Below, one piece after another: positions 41,686 to 54,600 of a DNA stretch of 64,000 nt. Numbering within the stretch: the first letter of the stretch is position 1; every line of letters begins with the position of its first letter. Both the position numbers and the translations under genes were made by a program. Source of the DNA: Adineta steineri (lineage: Eukaryota; Rotifera; Eurotatoria; Adinetida; Adinetidae); the NCBI GenBank assembly GCA_905250115.1, contig CAJNOI010000002.1, positions 903,115 through 967,114 on the forward strand. The letters are read 5' to 3'. The notes under the pieces were generated by a model, which saw only the letters and a list, made by a program, of their open reading frames with translations, was not told the origin of the DNA and did no database searches.

Positions 41686-42805
41686 TCACTCATCAAATAT
41701 ATTCTTATCACCAGGTGGATTAAATGGTGGATTAACAAAACGTCTTCGATGTGTTTCACCTAATTTATCAATTTGATGCATTTCATTAGCCGATAATGCA
41801 AAATCATATACATGAGCATTTTCAGTTAATCTTTCTGGTGTTACTGTTTTTGGTATAACAACAAGACCATTTTGAAGATGCCAACGAATAATAATTTGTG
41901 CTGTTGATTTATTTTTTGATTTAGCTATTTCTTGAATAACTGGATTAAATAATGCTGATGCATCATCACTCTCATTTTCTCGTTTTAAATTTGATAATGG
42001 AGAATAACTAGTAATAATAATATTATTTTTAGCACAATATTCACGCATATCATGTTGATTAAAATATGGATGAAGTTCAATTTGATTGACAGATGGTTTT
42101 ATACGAGCTATTTTAAGAATTTCATCTATTTGTGATTGATTAAAATTTGATACACCAATTGAACGTGTTAATTTTAAATCAACTAATTTTTCCATTGCTT
42201 TCCATGTATCAGCAAGTGTAACATTTTCAGCATAGAGTCGTGTTTTTTCACCTTCTTTTTGTGACCAAAAATTTTCACTTATTTTTTTAAAAGCAACTGG
42301 CCAATGAATAAGATAGAGATCAACATAATCTAAACGAAGTTTTTCTAAACTATCACGTAAAGCCCATTCAACATCTTCTGGTACATGATGCTAAAATTAG
42401 AAGAAGAAGAAAAAACAATCAATAAATTAGTATTAGAAAAAAAGAAAAAATGTTTCTTTTACTTGATTCCATAATTTTGTTGTTATAAATAAATCTTCAC
42501 GTTTAATTTTTCCTTGACTTTGTTCAAGTGCTTCATGTATACCATTACCAACTTCATTTTCATTTTGATAAATCCATGCACCATCAATTAAACGATAACC
42601 ACGATTTAAAATAGCTTCTTTAACAATACTTTGAACTTTGCCTGGTTCACTTCGCCATGTGCCAAGACCTACGAATTAAACAAAAGAAAAATATTAAAAT
42701 AAGAAAAATTCTATTATAGTTTTTACCAAATTGTGGCATCAAATTATTATCATTAAGAGTAAGTCTTGTTTCCAATGATAATGTTTTATCATTATGTGTT
42801 GCCAT
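41686..42805 (-). CDS. Aldo-keto reductase
   Basis: NADPH-dependent reductase of aldehydes/ketones, a TIM barrel acting in the cytosol. Three exons (42805-42727, 42668-42463, 42390-41686) give 329 residues, the usual family length. The catalytic tetrad is present: Asp and Tyr in LIDGAWIYQNENEVG, Lys in ITTKLWNQ and His in LYLIHWPVAF. Other family marks are SIGVSNFNQSQI, NQIELHPYF, ITSYSPL and VIPKTVTPERL, the last contacting the cofactor phosphate. The tail AHVYDFALSANEMHQID is standard. The substrate cannot be set from sequence; it belongs with the AKR1-type enzymes. No signal peptide. Confidence 0.92.
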
Positions 42806-43651
42806 TTTTGAAATAGATTTTATCTAAAATTATATATTTAATAATACTAAATATCATTAGAGAAAAAAACAATCGACAATCATACAGTCACGTGGGATTT
42901 TGTCGAAGTATTTATAAATCGAAAGAAAATTTTCATAGAATTGTTTATTACAAACATGTGGTGATTTTATATATTTGTAGAAAGAAAAACAAAATTGCCA
43001 TGCAATAGTGACATAAGAACAAATGAAAAGCGCAAACATATGACGTCATTCATTTAAATGCCTCGACCAATAAGCACTACGAAAGTATTTCTATTTGAAA
43101 TTTGATACAAAAATAATTTCTTAGACCGAAAAATATTTCCTATCCAAGATATTAAAAACCAAAGAATCATCTATTTAGCACATACCTTAGCTCAAATCCT
43201 TTCGGAAACTTTCAACTACTCATTAGAATCAATATTATATTTCATAGAGGAAAAAAAGTAATTCGTAACTGCACAATAAAATAAGGTACTAGTTGATAAT
43301 TTCTTACCATAAATCATCATATAAACCATTCGTTGTCTTTTTTTCTTGGTATATAAAATCTTTACTATCGATATTATTACTTCTGATTTCTCTTTTTACA
43401 TCATATATGACATACTCTTTCGTGTGGGATCAACAGGTACAGATTTAACACACTTTACTTTCAGTACAAGATACTCAATTTTTTGAAGGAGAACTTTTTC
43501 ATTTAGAATATTCATTAGTACAAAATGTAAAAAAAAGAAGAAGCCTTTTTACTGAATATAAACAAATTATTCTTCTAGATTTCATCCAAAAGAAACATCA
43601 GATATAGAAATAAGTATTGTACAAATACATTTTTAATCTAATAAACAATGA
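42806..43651. other. Intergenic region (AKR / MED4)
   Basis: Both flanking genes run leftwards, so this contains the AKR promoter and MED4 3' flank. No motif or element could be supported. Confidence 0.5.
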
Positions 43652-44422
43652 TCATAAATCGTCATCTGAATCTGTATCACTTGATGAGAAATTTGTATGA
43701 TTTGTCTCTTCATTAATCGATGAAAAAATATCTGATGCAAATGATGTTGTATCATGTTTTGGTGGTCGAACAGCTGTTGTAACTGCTGTATATGATGAAC
43801 TTGTATTCTGTGGTACTGCCATATCAACAACTGTTGCTGTATTAATTGTTGAATTTTGTATACTTAATTGTTGTTGCTGTTGTAATATTTGTTCACTAAT
43901 ACGACCAAGAAGACCACGTCTCATATCAATATTTGTTGGATAGGGTCGACGAATATCTCCTTGTTGCCAATTGTCTGGTGCTACAGTTGAATAACATGAT
44001 GCTAATTGATGCGCATAACGTATGATTGTTTCTGATGGAAAAGTTTTTGCTCGACGTATATTTGATAATTTTTCACGTGCTTGATAAACAGCTGATGAAA
44101 GTACTTGTACAGCTTGTAATAAATATGTTTGTAAACAACGTAATGCTCGATCACATTTAAGAATTTCATCCCGTTTAATTTGTAATTGTCGTTCTAATTC
44201 TTGTTGTTGACGAACAATTTGAATTTGTTGTGATAAATAATTTTGTCTTTCAATAAACATATCAATTAAAGTTTGAGTATTAAGATTTGAATTTGTTGAT
44301 GATGATGATGATGAATTATATAATTGAGAAATTATTTCACGACATATCGTATCCATTTCTTGTAAAAGTAAATCTAATTTACGTCGAGTACCAAGATTAG
44401 TATTTTGCACTATTTCAGCCAT
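43652..44422 (-). CDS. MED4: Mediator complex subunit 4
   Basis: Middle-module subunit of Mediator, which links transcription factors to RNA polymerase II in the nucleus. Single exon, 256 residues. An N-terminal helical segment (RRKLDLLLQEMDTICREII) and coiled coil (RQQQELERQLQIKRDEI) are followed by the conserved core: VLSSAVYQAREKLSNI, ETIIRYAHQLAS, APDNWQQGDIRRPYPTNIDM and MRRGLLGRI. This is very close to the vertebrate MED4 segment with the same RRPYPT block. The tail is low complexity and ends SSSDTDSDDDL, an acidic Ser-rich end as in other MED4 proteins. Lack of introns is unusual here but not diagnostic. It is divergent from the gene at 44858. Confidence 0.92.
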   Translation of the reverse strand: MAEIVQNTNLGTRRKLDLLLQEMDTICREIISQLYNSSSSSSTNSNLNTQTLIDMFIERQNYLSQQIQIVRQQQELERQLQIKRDEILKCDRALRCLQTYLLQAVQVLSSAVYQAREKLSNIRRAKTFPSETIIRYAHQLASCYSTVAPDNWQQGDIRRPYPTNIDMRRGLLGRISEQILQQQQQLSIQNSTINTATVVDMAVPQNTSSSYTAVTTAVRPPKHDTTSFASDIFSSINEETNHTNFSSSDTDSDDDL

Positions 44423-44857
44423 TATTAGTTTATTTATGATTTATGAGATAAAATGAATTAATAATGATAATGTTTGGTCTTATTTTGTTAGATAGATTAA
44501 AATATATCCAATAAAAAATCGAAAATATAGTTACTGACCTCTATGTTTAGTTTTTCTTTCTCGGTATTTATTGGATTTATTTGACAGACAGCAGCTGATT
44601 TTCTTCTTCTCGCTCTTTTTTTGTGGTGCAGAAAGGGCCGATCGACTGTCGTATTCTTTCTCTTAACCCACTTGCCCTTTTTAGGTTGATATGGCGTTAG
44701 ATATTTACTCTTAATAAGTCTAATAGATTATATATACATACATATATATATATAATATACTATTATTTTCAATAGATGAGATTGATATCTTATTGTTAGA
44801 TATACAATACATACAGCGAGTGTATCAAGAAGAACGTTCATTTTCTTAAATATTAAA

Positions 44858-45273
44858 ATGGCTCTTGGACCTCCAGTTTCAACAGAATCTTATGTTGTTG
44901 TTTATAACCCATCACAAGTATGAATTAAAAATCTTATTTTTATTTTTCTAATCAATATCTATTATTATTTTATTTGTTTAGTATCTTAATACTATTACTA
45001 ATGGTCAAAATGCTGATCGAATTGAAGCACTTAAACTTTTACTTGATTGTATAACACAATCTGATATTGATCTTGTATGTAAAAGAATATATATATCTAT
45101 ATTATTTTAATAAATGAATTTCTATTTATTTATCATAGATAACTCTAGGAAGTATATGGCTATGTGTAGTAGGTTTATTAACAAATGAAGAACAACAAGG
45201 ATCAATGACTACAGAAATACGTCTATGTGCACTTAAATGTGTATTAAAATTAATTAAAATTGAAGTAAGTTAA
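44858..45273 (+). CDS. Helical-repeat-like protein, apparently truncated
   Basis: Three exons (44858-44917, 44982-45074, 45139-45264) join in phase 0 and encode MALGPPVSTESYVVVYNPSQ, then RIEALKLLLDCITQSDIDL, then a helix-rich segment ending LCALKCVLKLIKIE. The regular amphipathic helices suggest the start of an ARM/HEAT-type protein, but I do not recognise the family. After GAA comes GTAAGT, a good donor, yet no further exon follows before an opposing reading frame and the 100-N gap. If the donor is not used, translation ends at TAA 45271 after about 95 residues. A gene cut by a rearrangement, a tail in the gap, or a scaffold misjoin are all possible. Confidence 0.55.
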
Positions 45274-45280
45274 TTGATAA

Positions 45281-45682
45281 TTAAAATATAATTTCCGATA
45301 GTCTTTCTATTGTCGATGATCGATGAGATTTTATTCTTCGAGTTTTTGAATTAGTAACTTTTTGATTTTGACGAGAATGTCTACCAAATGATTTAACAAA
45401 ACGACCTATTGATGATGATTTAAACCATGTTCCAACATTTTTTGTTGGTTGTTGTTGTTGTTGTTGTTGTTCAGAATTATTAGTTCGAATTGTAGTCGTA
45501 GGAGTTAAAGTTGTAGATGTTGAAAATAGTATATGAGGTGCTGAATTTGTTCGATTTAATGGAATGACAGGATTGATAGTTTTAATTGTATGACGACGTT
45601 TTTTTTGATGTCGATGTTGAATAAAATGATGAATGATACTCTTTCGTGAATGATGAGAATTAGTAATAATATTAATTGGCAT
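45281..45682 (-). CDS. Basic low-complexity protein or exon, 5' end probably in the gap
   Basis: A 133-codon frame open to the gap edge, ending at TAA 45281. It is rich in His, Arg, Ser and Thr with a (Q)7 run, and contains NVGTWFKSSSIGRFVKSFGR. Codon use (many ACA, CAA, TCA) resembles the real genes. The first Met sits right at the N run, so upstream exons could be missing. It lies eight bases beyond the stop of the opposing gene, an unusually tight tail-to-tail arrangement. No domain recognised. Confidence 0.45.
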   Translation of the reverse strand: MPINIITNSHHSRKSIIHHFIQHRHQKKRRHTIKTINPVIPLNRTNSAPHILFSTSTTLTPTTTIRTNNSEQQQQQQQPTKNVGTWFKSSSIGRFVKSFGRHSRQNQKVTNSKTRRIKSHRSSTIERLSEIIF

Positions 45683-45782
45683 NNNNNNNNNNNNNNNNNN
45701 NNNNNNNNNNNNNNNNNNNNNNNNNNNNNNNNNNNNNNNNNNNNNNNNNNNNNNNNNNNNNNNNNNNNNNNNNNNNNNNNNN
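45683..45782. other. Assembly gap (100 N)
   Basis: One hundred N, a standard placeholder length. The true distance and the order of the flanks are therefore not established. Confidence 0.95.
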
Positions 45783-45796
45783 TACGGGAAAGACCC

Positions 45797-45821
45797 CTCA
45801 TCCGATGCCGTAGCGGATGAG
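45797..45821. repeat. Perfect 8-bp hairpin beside the gap
   Basis: CTCATCCG and CGGATGAG flank a 9-base loop. The block is GC-rich against AT-rich surroundings and begins 14 bases after the N run. It could be a transposon end structure or a structured RNA. I could not fit it to a hammerhead core, because the CUGANGA and GAAA elements are not both present in order. Confidence 0.5.
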
Positions 45822-45869
45822 GCCCTTCAGCAATGATAACCTTGATCACACGAGCTATAAGCTTGAAAA

Positions 45870-45962
45870 CCCAGTGAAAAATTGTTAAATTATACTCTTT
45901 TAAGTAAGATTATAATTTATAATCTTACTTAAAAGAGTATAATTTGACAATTTTTCACTGGG
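45870..45962. repeat. 93-bp near-perfect palindrome
   Basis: Two 46-base arms, beginning CCCAGTGAAAAATTGT and ending with its complement CACTGGG, match with one mismatch around a single-base centre near 45916. This is either a very short fold-back transposable element or a hairpin artefact of assembly next to the gap. No coding content. Confidence 0.85.
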
Positions 45963-48600
45963 AGGCGTGAAAGACTTTGGTACTTTGAGCCTTACACAGT
46001 GACATTGTACATTTTGACGTTGTTCAGTACAATTTTGTTCTGTATGTTAGATATTTTTCTTTCTTCTTTCTTCTGAGCGTGTTTAATACTTCTCGTTTCA
46101 TCTTTTGGTAATGCATTCCTTTCTCGTCATCGAAGAAGATTTTCTGGCTAGATAGTAGTATAGAAACAGATACAGTTGGACATAACACCTTACAGCGCTC
46201 TTCATTGTTCAAGACAGACCTCTACCACAACGTTCAATAGACAGTTCCTATGATAACAACAGAATCCGTGATAACAGTACAAATTCAAAATCGAGTACAA
46301 CTCCTACAAAAGCATCTATCAATAATTATATATCATTTTCATGAAATAATTTTACTGATCGGTACATCCTCAGAGTTTACCTTGAGTTTTGATTCATAAA
46401 GATGTGAAACATCTACTTTTATCACATGATCTGTTCTCATCGAGAGCTATCAAGTATATATTGAACGAGCTTGTAGAGTGCCCAGCATGAATCAACTAGT
46501 AAAACTCATGTAGAGGCTGCATAACTGCATAATACTTTCCATTATTTTACCTAGGGACTATGTCTTCCTTCAGATTAGACAGATACCAGTAAGTGTATAC
46601 GATGGAACATGGAAATGGAGAGGAGAGCGTACATTTGTTACAAATGATCAATAACGATCATACGCAGATTGTATATAATATCAGGTATGGGTTGCGATGA
46701 ATGTTAAATCATTACAATTTGCATAATTTAATCGATCATAGATTAAGCACAATATCAGGTTGAGAAGTTGGTTTTTACCATCATTCGAACACCACTAGTA
46801 GCACTAGTTAACCTATAAAGTGGAACAGGTTTTTCAATAATAAATATATGCATCATTTGTAATACTGGTTGGAGTTGACGAAATACTCGTTATCCTTTGT
46901 GAATAGATGAAGTGTAAATTTGTGTATGGTTCCAGAAGAAAACATGTTGAAAATACATTATTTATAACTGAGTAGTAATGGATGACTATGTTCCTTTTTA
47001 TAGCATAACTCATTCGCAATATTTGTAAGATTCCGGTGATTGCTGGAATATTACGCAATTACAGATGAATTGCAGATCATGACCGAAGATTTCTCAGACA
47101 AAGAAAAGTCATCATGAGTCATATAATATTTCACTCACATTTTATGTTACTTTTTCCGTGAGATTCATGAAACTTGTATTTTGAAATAATTTTTTTTCGG
47201 CTTCTGATTATACCAAATTGTACAATACGAATATTTGTCGTCTTGTGGCAAATTAAAACATCGTTTCAATATCGACCGATGCAACTAAAAGCAAAATTAT
47301 TATGAAAAAACACTAATATTTATACCTCTTTTATAATCTGGGTAAAATCTAAACGCAATAGAGATTAAGACGGAAGTAAAAAAATACACACAATGGGAAA
47401 AAATGATATTATAAAGCACGTGTCTTATCTAAAGTTGGAAGTATACAACGTATAGCCTGTATTTTGCACTTTCATGTTTCGTCTATGAATCATTCTGATG
47501 AATAATAATGACGAAAGAAAAGGTTCGAACGATCTGGGTACTTCTGGAAAATACTGCTTTTCTTCCGTGAACTCACAGCTGATCGCAATATTAGTCAAGA
47601 ATACAGATGAATCGACTGGGTTTTTTTCGCCGACGTATATGAAATAAATGCACTTTTTTGTGTCGATTTATAGACTCGTCTGTTGCCATGTTATTTTTTT
47701 TTCCTATTCTGTGGGTTTTTTTTCACATAACGACACTGCTGCGCACAAAAAAATAGAAGCGCCCTATGCAACCACTCTTTTTTCTGTTCTTTTGCTATTT
47801 ATTATCAAAAAAAAACAAAATTATAGTCGTCGCACAATAATACCCAATATGGCACATTGTTTTTGCATTCCTTTGACGAAGAAAAAATTCTATTTGCACT
47901 TTGTATTATTTTAACGGAAGATAGTGACATTATATGATTACCAAGATTTACCTTTGACTTCAAAAAACAAAGAATTAAAAATTATATCATTTAAAACTAT
48001 TATAAAAGACATAGTGTTGAAATAAAAAAAAGAAAAATTGTAAAATATGCAATATTTTAATTTTAAATTAGTTTTCGTCTAGATTTTCAAATTTTTATAA
48101 TAGAATAAAGCATATTAAAAGGATTCAATATAGAACTATCAAATGTTTAAAACAAATATGTATATAAAATGAAAGCAGTCAAGAACAATTATAACCTTTA
48201 GAAAAGAGTATCATTAATTATAAAAAAAAAGTAGTGGAAAGTAAATTGAACATTGTTAAAGCTAACTATATTAGTACTTTCGAAAGGTGGCGTACTGAAC
48301 TATTAAAATATATTAAATCATTTCTTATCAATTAATATAAATATCGATTTATTTATTCAGTGTCTAATTTTATGAATTTTTAAAATAAATATACATTATT
48401 CATTAGCATAAAAGAGTTCGTTACATGGTAACGTTCAGTGCTATGGTATGTTCAACCAATCACAATGAGAGATGGTCTTAAATTAACAGGTATTATCATA
48501 AAAGATACCTTGCAAAAGATTTAATTTCTAAAAATAAAATAAACATGTCATTGCCTTAATTGAATATATAAATATTATTTCAGAATTATATTATAATAAA
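45963..48600. other. Gene-free region upstream of the PTPN13-like gene
   Basis: No exon chain or domain could be supported over 2.6 kb. Open frames are short and of random composition. Promoter sequence for the phosphatase gene is expected at the right end, where TATTATTTCAG precedes the start codon by about 20 bases. Confidence 0.5.
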
Positions 48601-51600
48601 ATGTCAACTACTGTTAAAACATATCAAAATCGTATTCGAAAACATTCACGTAATGGAAGTAACACCAGTTATTGTAAAAGTATATGCTCAAGTCATGGTA
48701 GTGCTGATAATGATTCATTTATGGTATGCACATGTATCAATTAATTCTAAAATAAAATTTAAGAAAAAAAAACAAAAGTATATTTACATACAAGATACGA
48801 TCAAGAGATTATAATATTTCTTTTTCTTTCTTTACTTTTGTTCTTGTTTATTAACATGAAACCTTTCAAAATTATATGCATATTATCAAGCTTTTTTCAA
48901 CAGATGACATCATATAAATAAAACCTTTATTGAACGTAAATCAAGGCTTTCATATGTGTGTATGTGTATATGTTTCGTTGAAATGTAAAGAAAAAAAAAA
49001 GTTCATACAGTATTTGTTCTTCTTTCTTATTTATATAATATAAGTTAAAAGTGCTTGCATACGTACATACATTTATTTCTCTTATTCTTCTTCTCCTTCT
49101 TGTTCTCATCTTTTGACTTTGCTTATTGGCATCTATGAAAATCATTCTTGCTATTGCCAGCTGTTGCATCTTATTATAGTCAATACCATTGCTTCTTGAA
49201 AAATATTCGTTCTCTTTGCCTTTTCGAAATGTTATGCACATGCAAACGAAGTATATAATTCTATATAAAAAAAAACAGATTTGTTTACCTAATCTTATGT
49301 ATACATCATATATTCTTTTTCGCTCGTTTTTTTTTTTATGAAACATCAACAGATGACCTTCTTCTGCACATCTGTCACATAATACGAGATCGATGATGCA
49401 TTTTCTTTTTTATTTTAATTAGGAACTCACCGACGAGCACGTTTTACGTTTGCTCGACCAAGCTATTGATCAGTACGACGATACTAGTTCAATGAATTCC
49501 AGACGTTATTTACCGCAAATCCCTTCTCAACCAAATACAATATCAGTGAATAATCAGTCTCGATCAGCTATTGAAGATTTATTTCAAGTATTTGATAATA
49601 ATGCAGATTTTATTACGAGAGGAAAACGTTTATTAAATAAAAAACGAAAACTAGAACAATTAAGAGCACAACTTAATTTACCTGAAGATTTAACTGAAGA
49701 AGATACAGTTAAATTAGCGCAAATAAGAGAACGTCTTAGAGCAAAACGAAAACTTCGTGAGTAAATTTATTTTGTTTTTTCTTGTTGAAAATTTCTTTCT
49801 TTTTTTTTATCTAGCAACTGTTAATATTGAACCAAAAAAGTCATCAACGAATGCAGAATTCAAATTAATCAATCGAATTTCATCAACGAGTATGCCTGAT
49901 CTAACTCCAATAGCATTGTAAATTATTCATTAAGACACGTAAGAAAACTAAGAGAATTTATTTTTTTTTAGAGGTGATACAACAAATCGATCATCATTAG
50001 TTGATCTAAATACTTCATTGAACAGTTCTGTGTATCGAAAACGACGACGAAAATCTCTTTTTCGAGTAAATAAAACTTAATTCATTTTTTTTGTTCTATG
50101 AAATTTAATATTTCATCCAATTTTTTTCCAGTCAACTTTAACTTTGATGGTAAACCGTGAGAAGATTATATGTCTAGGTGAAGGATATTATAGTTTTTTT
50201 TAGAAGTTTATTATTTTTTCATTTTGCTTCTATTGATTTTTGTTAATTGAGTAAATATTTTATTTTATACACATCAGATGATGATAAGTAATTGATTGAC
50301 TGATTTAACCATTTCATATGAATGTATCTTCCATATTAATTTCAATAACATTAATTAGATTTTTTTTCTCAATAGAAACAAGTTGGTCCTGAATTTGTTC
50401 TTAAACCAGATAATAAAGTTGAAAAAATTACTGTTCCTAGTCCAGTAAGTTTATTCTATATTTTGAATATTTCATATTTTTATTTTATATTTTATTTTAC
50501 AAAACAGAATCCATTTGAATGTATTTGTCAAATTATAGTTCTTCTTCCTAATAATAATTGTGTGCAAGTTTCCTGTAAACCAGATGCAACTATACGAAAT
50601 ATCTTTGAAACTATTGCATCTTATATCGATTTAATTGAACATGATCTGTTTGGTCTTACAATTCTAATTGGTTAATATATGATTCAGTTTAGCTTTTTGT
50701 TTATTTTAAAGGTATTTTTTCTTTAGATAGTGAATATTGTTTTCCAGCTATGGATCTTAAATTATCGAAATTAATCGATGATTCAAAATGGAAAAATGGT
50801 CAAGCTAAATATGTTATGCAATTGAAAATAAAATTTTTTGTTAATGATATTGCATTACTGAGGTTTATTATTGATATAGAAAAAAGAAATTCATAATTGA
50901 ATTGCTTCTCTTCTTTTTTTGTGTTAGACATTTTTTAACTCAACATTTTTTTTATTTACAATTTCGACAAATGATTCTTGCTGATACATTTCAAATAACA
51001 AATGAACAAAAATTATCATTTGCATCGTTAGCATTTCAAGCTGAATATGGTGATTCAACAAATAATGAACAATTTCAAAGTGATTATATTGTTGAATATT
51101 ATGCATCCAAAGATTTAGTGAATGAGGTTTGAAATTTATTTCCTAAGAAATAATTATATAGATATTATTTTTTTAGTATGGTACTGAATATTTACGACAT
51201 GAAATTATTAAAAGACATCATTTTTATTCGGAATTAAATGATGTACAAGCTGAACGAATGTTTGTTGAAAATATGATGAAATTAGGTAATGACATAATTG
51301 AAAATGAATTAGACATAATTCTTTTTTATAGATGATTATGGTTATCATATGTACAAATTATATAGAGATACAAAAACTGATGATATATTTCTTGCTGGTA
51401 TACGTTTACAAGATATATCAATATGGCAAATAAGAAATCGACAACGACAAGCCAAAGTCACTTATGATTGGGATCAAATTGAACGAGTAGATTTTGATAA
51501 AAAATCATTTTCTATTATACTTAAACGTCAAACAAATGACGCAAAAATGAAATATTTAACAAGTAATAGTAAAAAGTAATTATTAATATTTTCTTTTTTG

Positions 51601-54600
51601 AAAATTATAATCAATTATTTTTATCATTTAATAAGAGGAAAATATTTATTTGAATTATGTTCGGATACAAATACATACACAAAATCACTTCTTCTTCGTC
51701 ATAATAGTCGATATAGTCTTTTAAATGAACCTATTAATGATGGTACATTTCTTCTTTTTTGTTTTAAATCTTTATTATTTTGCTTTTTTTATATAGGTGA
51801 ATTTGTTCGTAATAGTTCCGATGCAGATAGTATAGATCTAAATGTATGATATTTGTATTAAAATTATACATTGGTAGATTTATTTCTTCCTAGTTTAGCC
51901 TGGTAACAGTAGATCACAATCACATGAAAATTTAAGTACATTAGAAAGGTAAGATCTTATTAGTAAATTAAATGCATACAAAATTCTAATTATTGATTTA
52001 GAAATACAATAAATACTACACCATCGATTATGATCTATGATGTTAGTTTATATAAAGATAGTTATAATAGTTTTGGTATGTCACTTATGGGTGATTCAGC
52101 ATCCGGTATTTTTGTTAAATCTATTCATCCATCAGATGGAAGTGCAGCTAGATCAGGAAAAATTCAAACAGGTTTTTGTTATATATAATCGTTTAAAAAG
52201 TTCTATTTTGTAAACGATTTAATAGGTGATCGTCTTTTATCTTACAATGGAAAAAAGGTTGCCGGTATGACTGTGCAAGAAGTAGCAGATATTCTTAGTC
52301 TATTACCAAGTCCTTGTCAATTGAAATTATCCAGACATTCAATTCCTACATTAAATCAACGAAATAAATCGCAACGACCAATGAGTGTCGATGCTGATTC
52401 ACTTATTCAACAACAAAAATATAATAAACAGATATCAAACCAGAATTTTTCGAATACTCTACCATTAAGACCTGTTTTATCTAATGAAAGTATTCTATCG
52501 CAAGTATCCGATCTTCAAGGTACACGTGATATTAAAAGTGCTGTATTTCCTGTTACTATTGATAAAACTGGTCATAACAGTCTTGGTTTTCTTGTTGTTG
52601 TATGTAATCAAATTTTTAAAACAAAACAAAATAGAATATCATTCTTTTAATTGTTAAGGGTGGTGTTGATTCAGAAATTGAAGATCGTGGGATATATGTT
52701 AAGAGTATTACACCAGATGGTGCTGCTGCGAAATCAAAATTACTTAAAGAAGGTATAATACATTTTATACTCGAATTATTTATTATTAAAAAAATTCTAC
52801 ATTTCTTAGGTGATAAAATTCTCGAAGTTAATGGTGCTTCATTAGCACGAGTAACACATTCTGAAGCAGTTGAATTATTTCGTCGAGCAACAAAACCAAA
52901 GTGTCATCTACTTGTTCAACGTCTTATTTTTCCTAATACTAAGTCACGTTCAGCATCAGTAAATAGCGTCTATCCATTTGCTCGGCCAGGTATTATATTT
53001 AAATTCAAAAGAAAAATTAAAACTTTCTCATATATGTTATAATTATTATAGATAATACATTCGAAGTTCTTTTAAATCGTGGTCATAATGGTTTAGGACT
53101 TAGTTTAGCAGGTGGAATAGCTGAAAATAAACCCATTGAAATTATTGATATTTATGAAAATCAACCAGCAGCTTTATCAGGTCAATTGGATGTTGGTGAT
53201 GTTGTTTTGTCTATTAATGATGTTGCTATGCAGAATCGAAATGTTCGAGTATGTCACTTTGTTTTTTTATTAATAGAAACGGAAATTAAATTAGTTTTTC
53301 TAGGATGTGCCGACAATCATAGGTGTAACACGAAATGTTAAACTACTTGTTTGTCGACCTGACCCTAAAGAATATCAATCTTATTTGGTTTATATTTATT
53401 TTCACTTTTAAATAATATAAAAAATTATTTTTTTTTGTTTATTTTATTAGGATCATCAAATAGATAGTCCCAATCGATCAGGTACATCTGGATCAGTGAG
53501 TAATGATCAAAGTCGAATTTCAAATAATGCAGTTCGTGATTTACCACCTAAATCACCTGGAAATAGACGTCATACAACAACAACAACAAAAATTAAACGT
53601 GGCGAGGTAAATACAAATAGATATACATATATATATATATATATATATATTTGTGAATTTGAGCACATGTGTGACAAATAGATTTCATGACAATCAATAT
53701 TGAAAAGATACTTTTAAAATAGAAATTCAGTGTTTGATTGTTGTTTAAAGAGAATTTACAATTTTCGATTTTCTTTCGTCTAATTCATTATTCTAACTGT
53801 TTTTGCATTAATTAAAACGCTTCTTCAAAACACATATTAGGTGTTTGTGGTGATAATGAACAAAGAAAAAGATAATGGTTTTGGTTTTACATTATCATCA
53901 GGTTCAACATCAATCGGATATCCACATATTCGATCTGTATTACGTGAACCTGCACTATCAGCTGGATTAAAACATTGGGATCGTATTTTATCAATAAATG
54001 ATTGTGATTGTCAAACAATAAGTCATCGTGACCTTGTTGCATGTCTTCGATATGCACCAACAGGTCTAGTACATTTTTTTATTTATCGACCACGTATTGA
54101 TGAAATTGTACATGCTAAAGAAAAAAGTCGATTATTTCAAAATACATCTTATGCATCAACAAGTGCTGGCGTGAGTTAGAGAGTAACGCTTTTCACTCTC
54201 TATATTCTTTCTATAAATAAATGCATGAGATAAAAAAACTTCTTTTGCTTTTTCTATTATTATTATTATTATTATTATTATCGTTAATCTACTTAAATAT
54301 ACTAATGATATTTTAACACAACGAGTGCGTGTGTATTTGTATTTTTGTTTGCTTAGAGATCAATATAATAAGTATATTAATCTATTTACTTGTAGGATCA
54401 GTCTGGAATGAATGGATCAGCTCCTTCATCGCCTGCTCTACCTGTTAAATCTACTAAATCTGAATTATTTAATGAGCCAGTGGTAAGATTTCATTGTTAC
54501 ATAATCTATTTAATGATTGTTTGATTTAAGCAATACCAAAAAATACAAATCTCATTACCTAAAGCTCCACAAGGAACGTTTGGTATTGGACTTGGTCAGA

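Noticed and set aside
45783..45845. Hammerhead ribozyme, as seen in some rotifer retroelements
   Set aside because: GATGAG and GAAA occur, but the ordered CUGANGA, stem II, GAAA core does not form on either strand.
47515..47550. tRNA T-arm-like GGTTCGAACGATC
   Set aside because: No matching acceptor, D or anticodon arms could be drawn around it.
50924..51106. Minus-strand frame in the FERM region
   Set aside because: Antisense shadow of a well-supported FERM exon.
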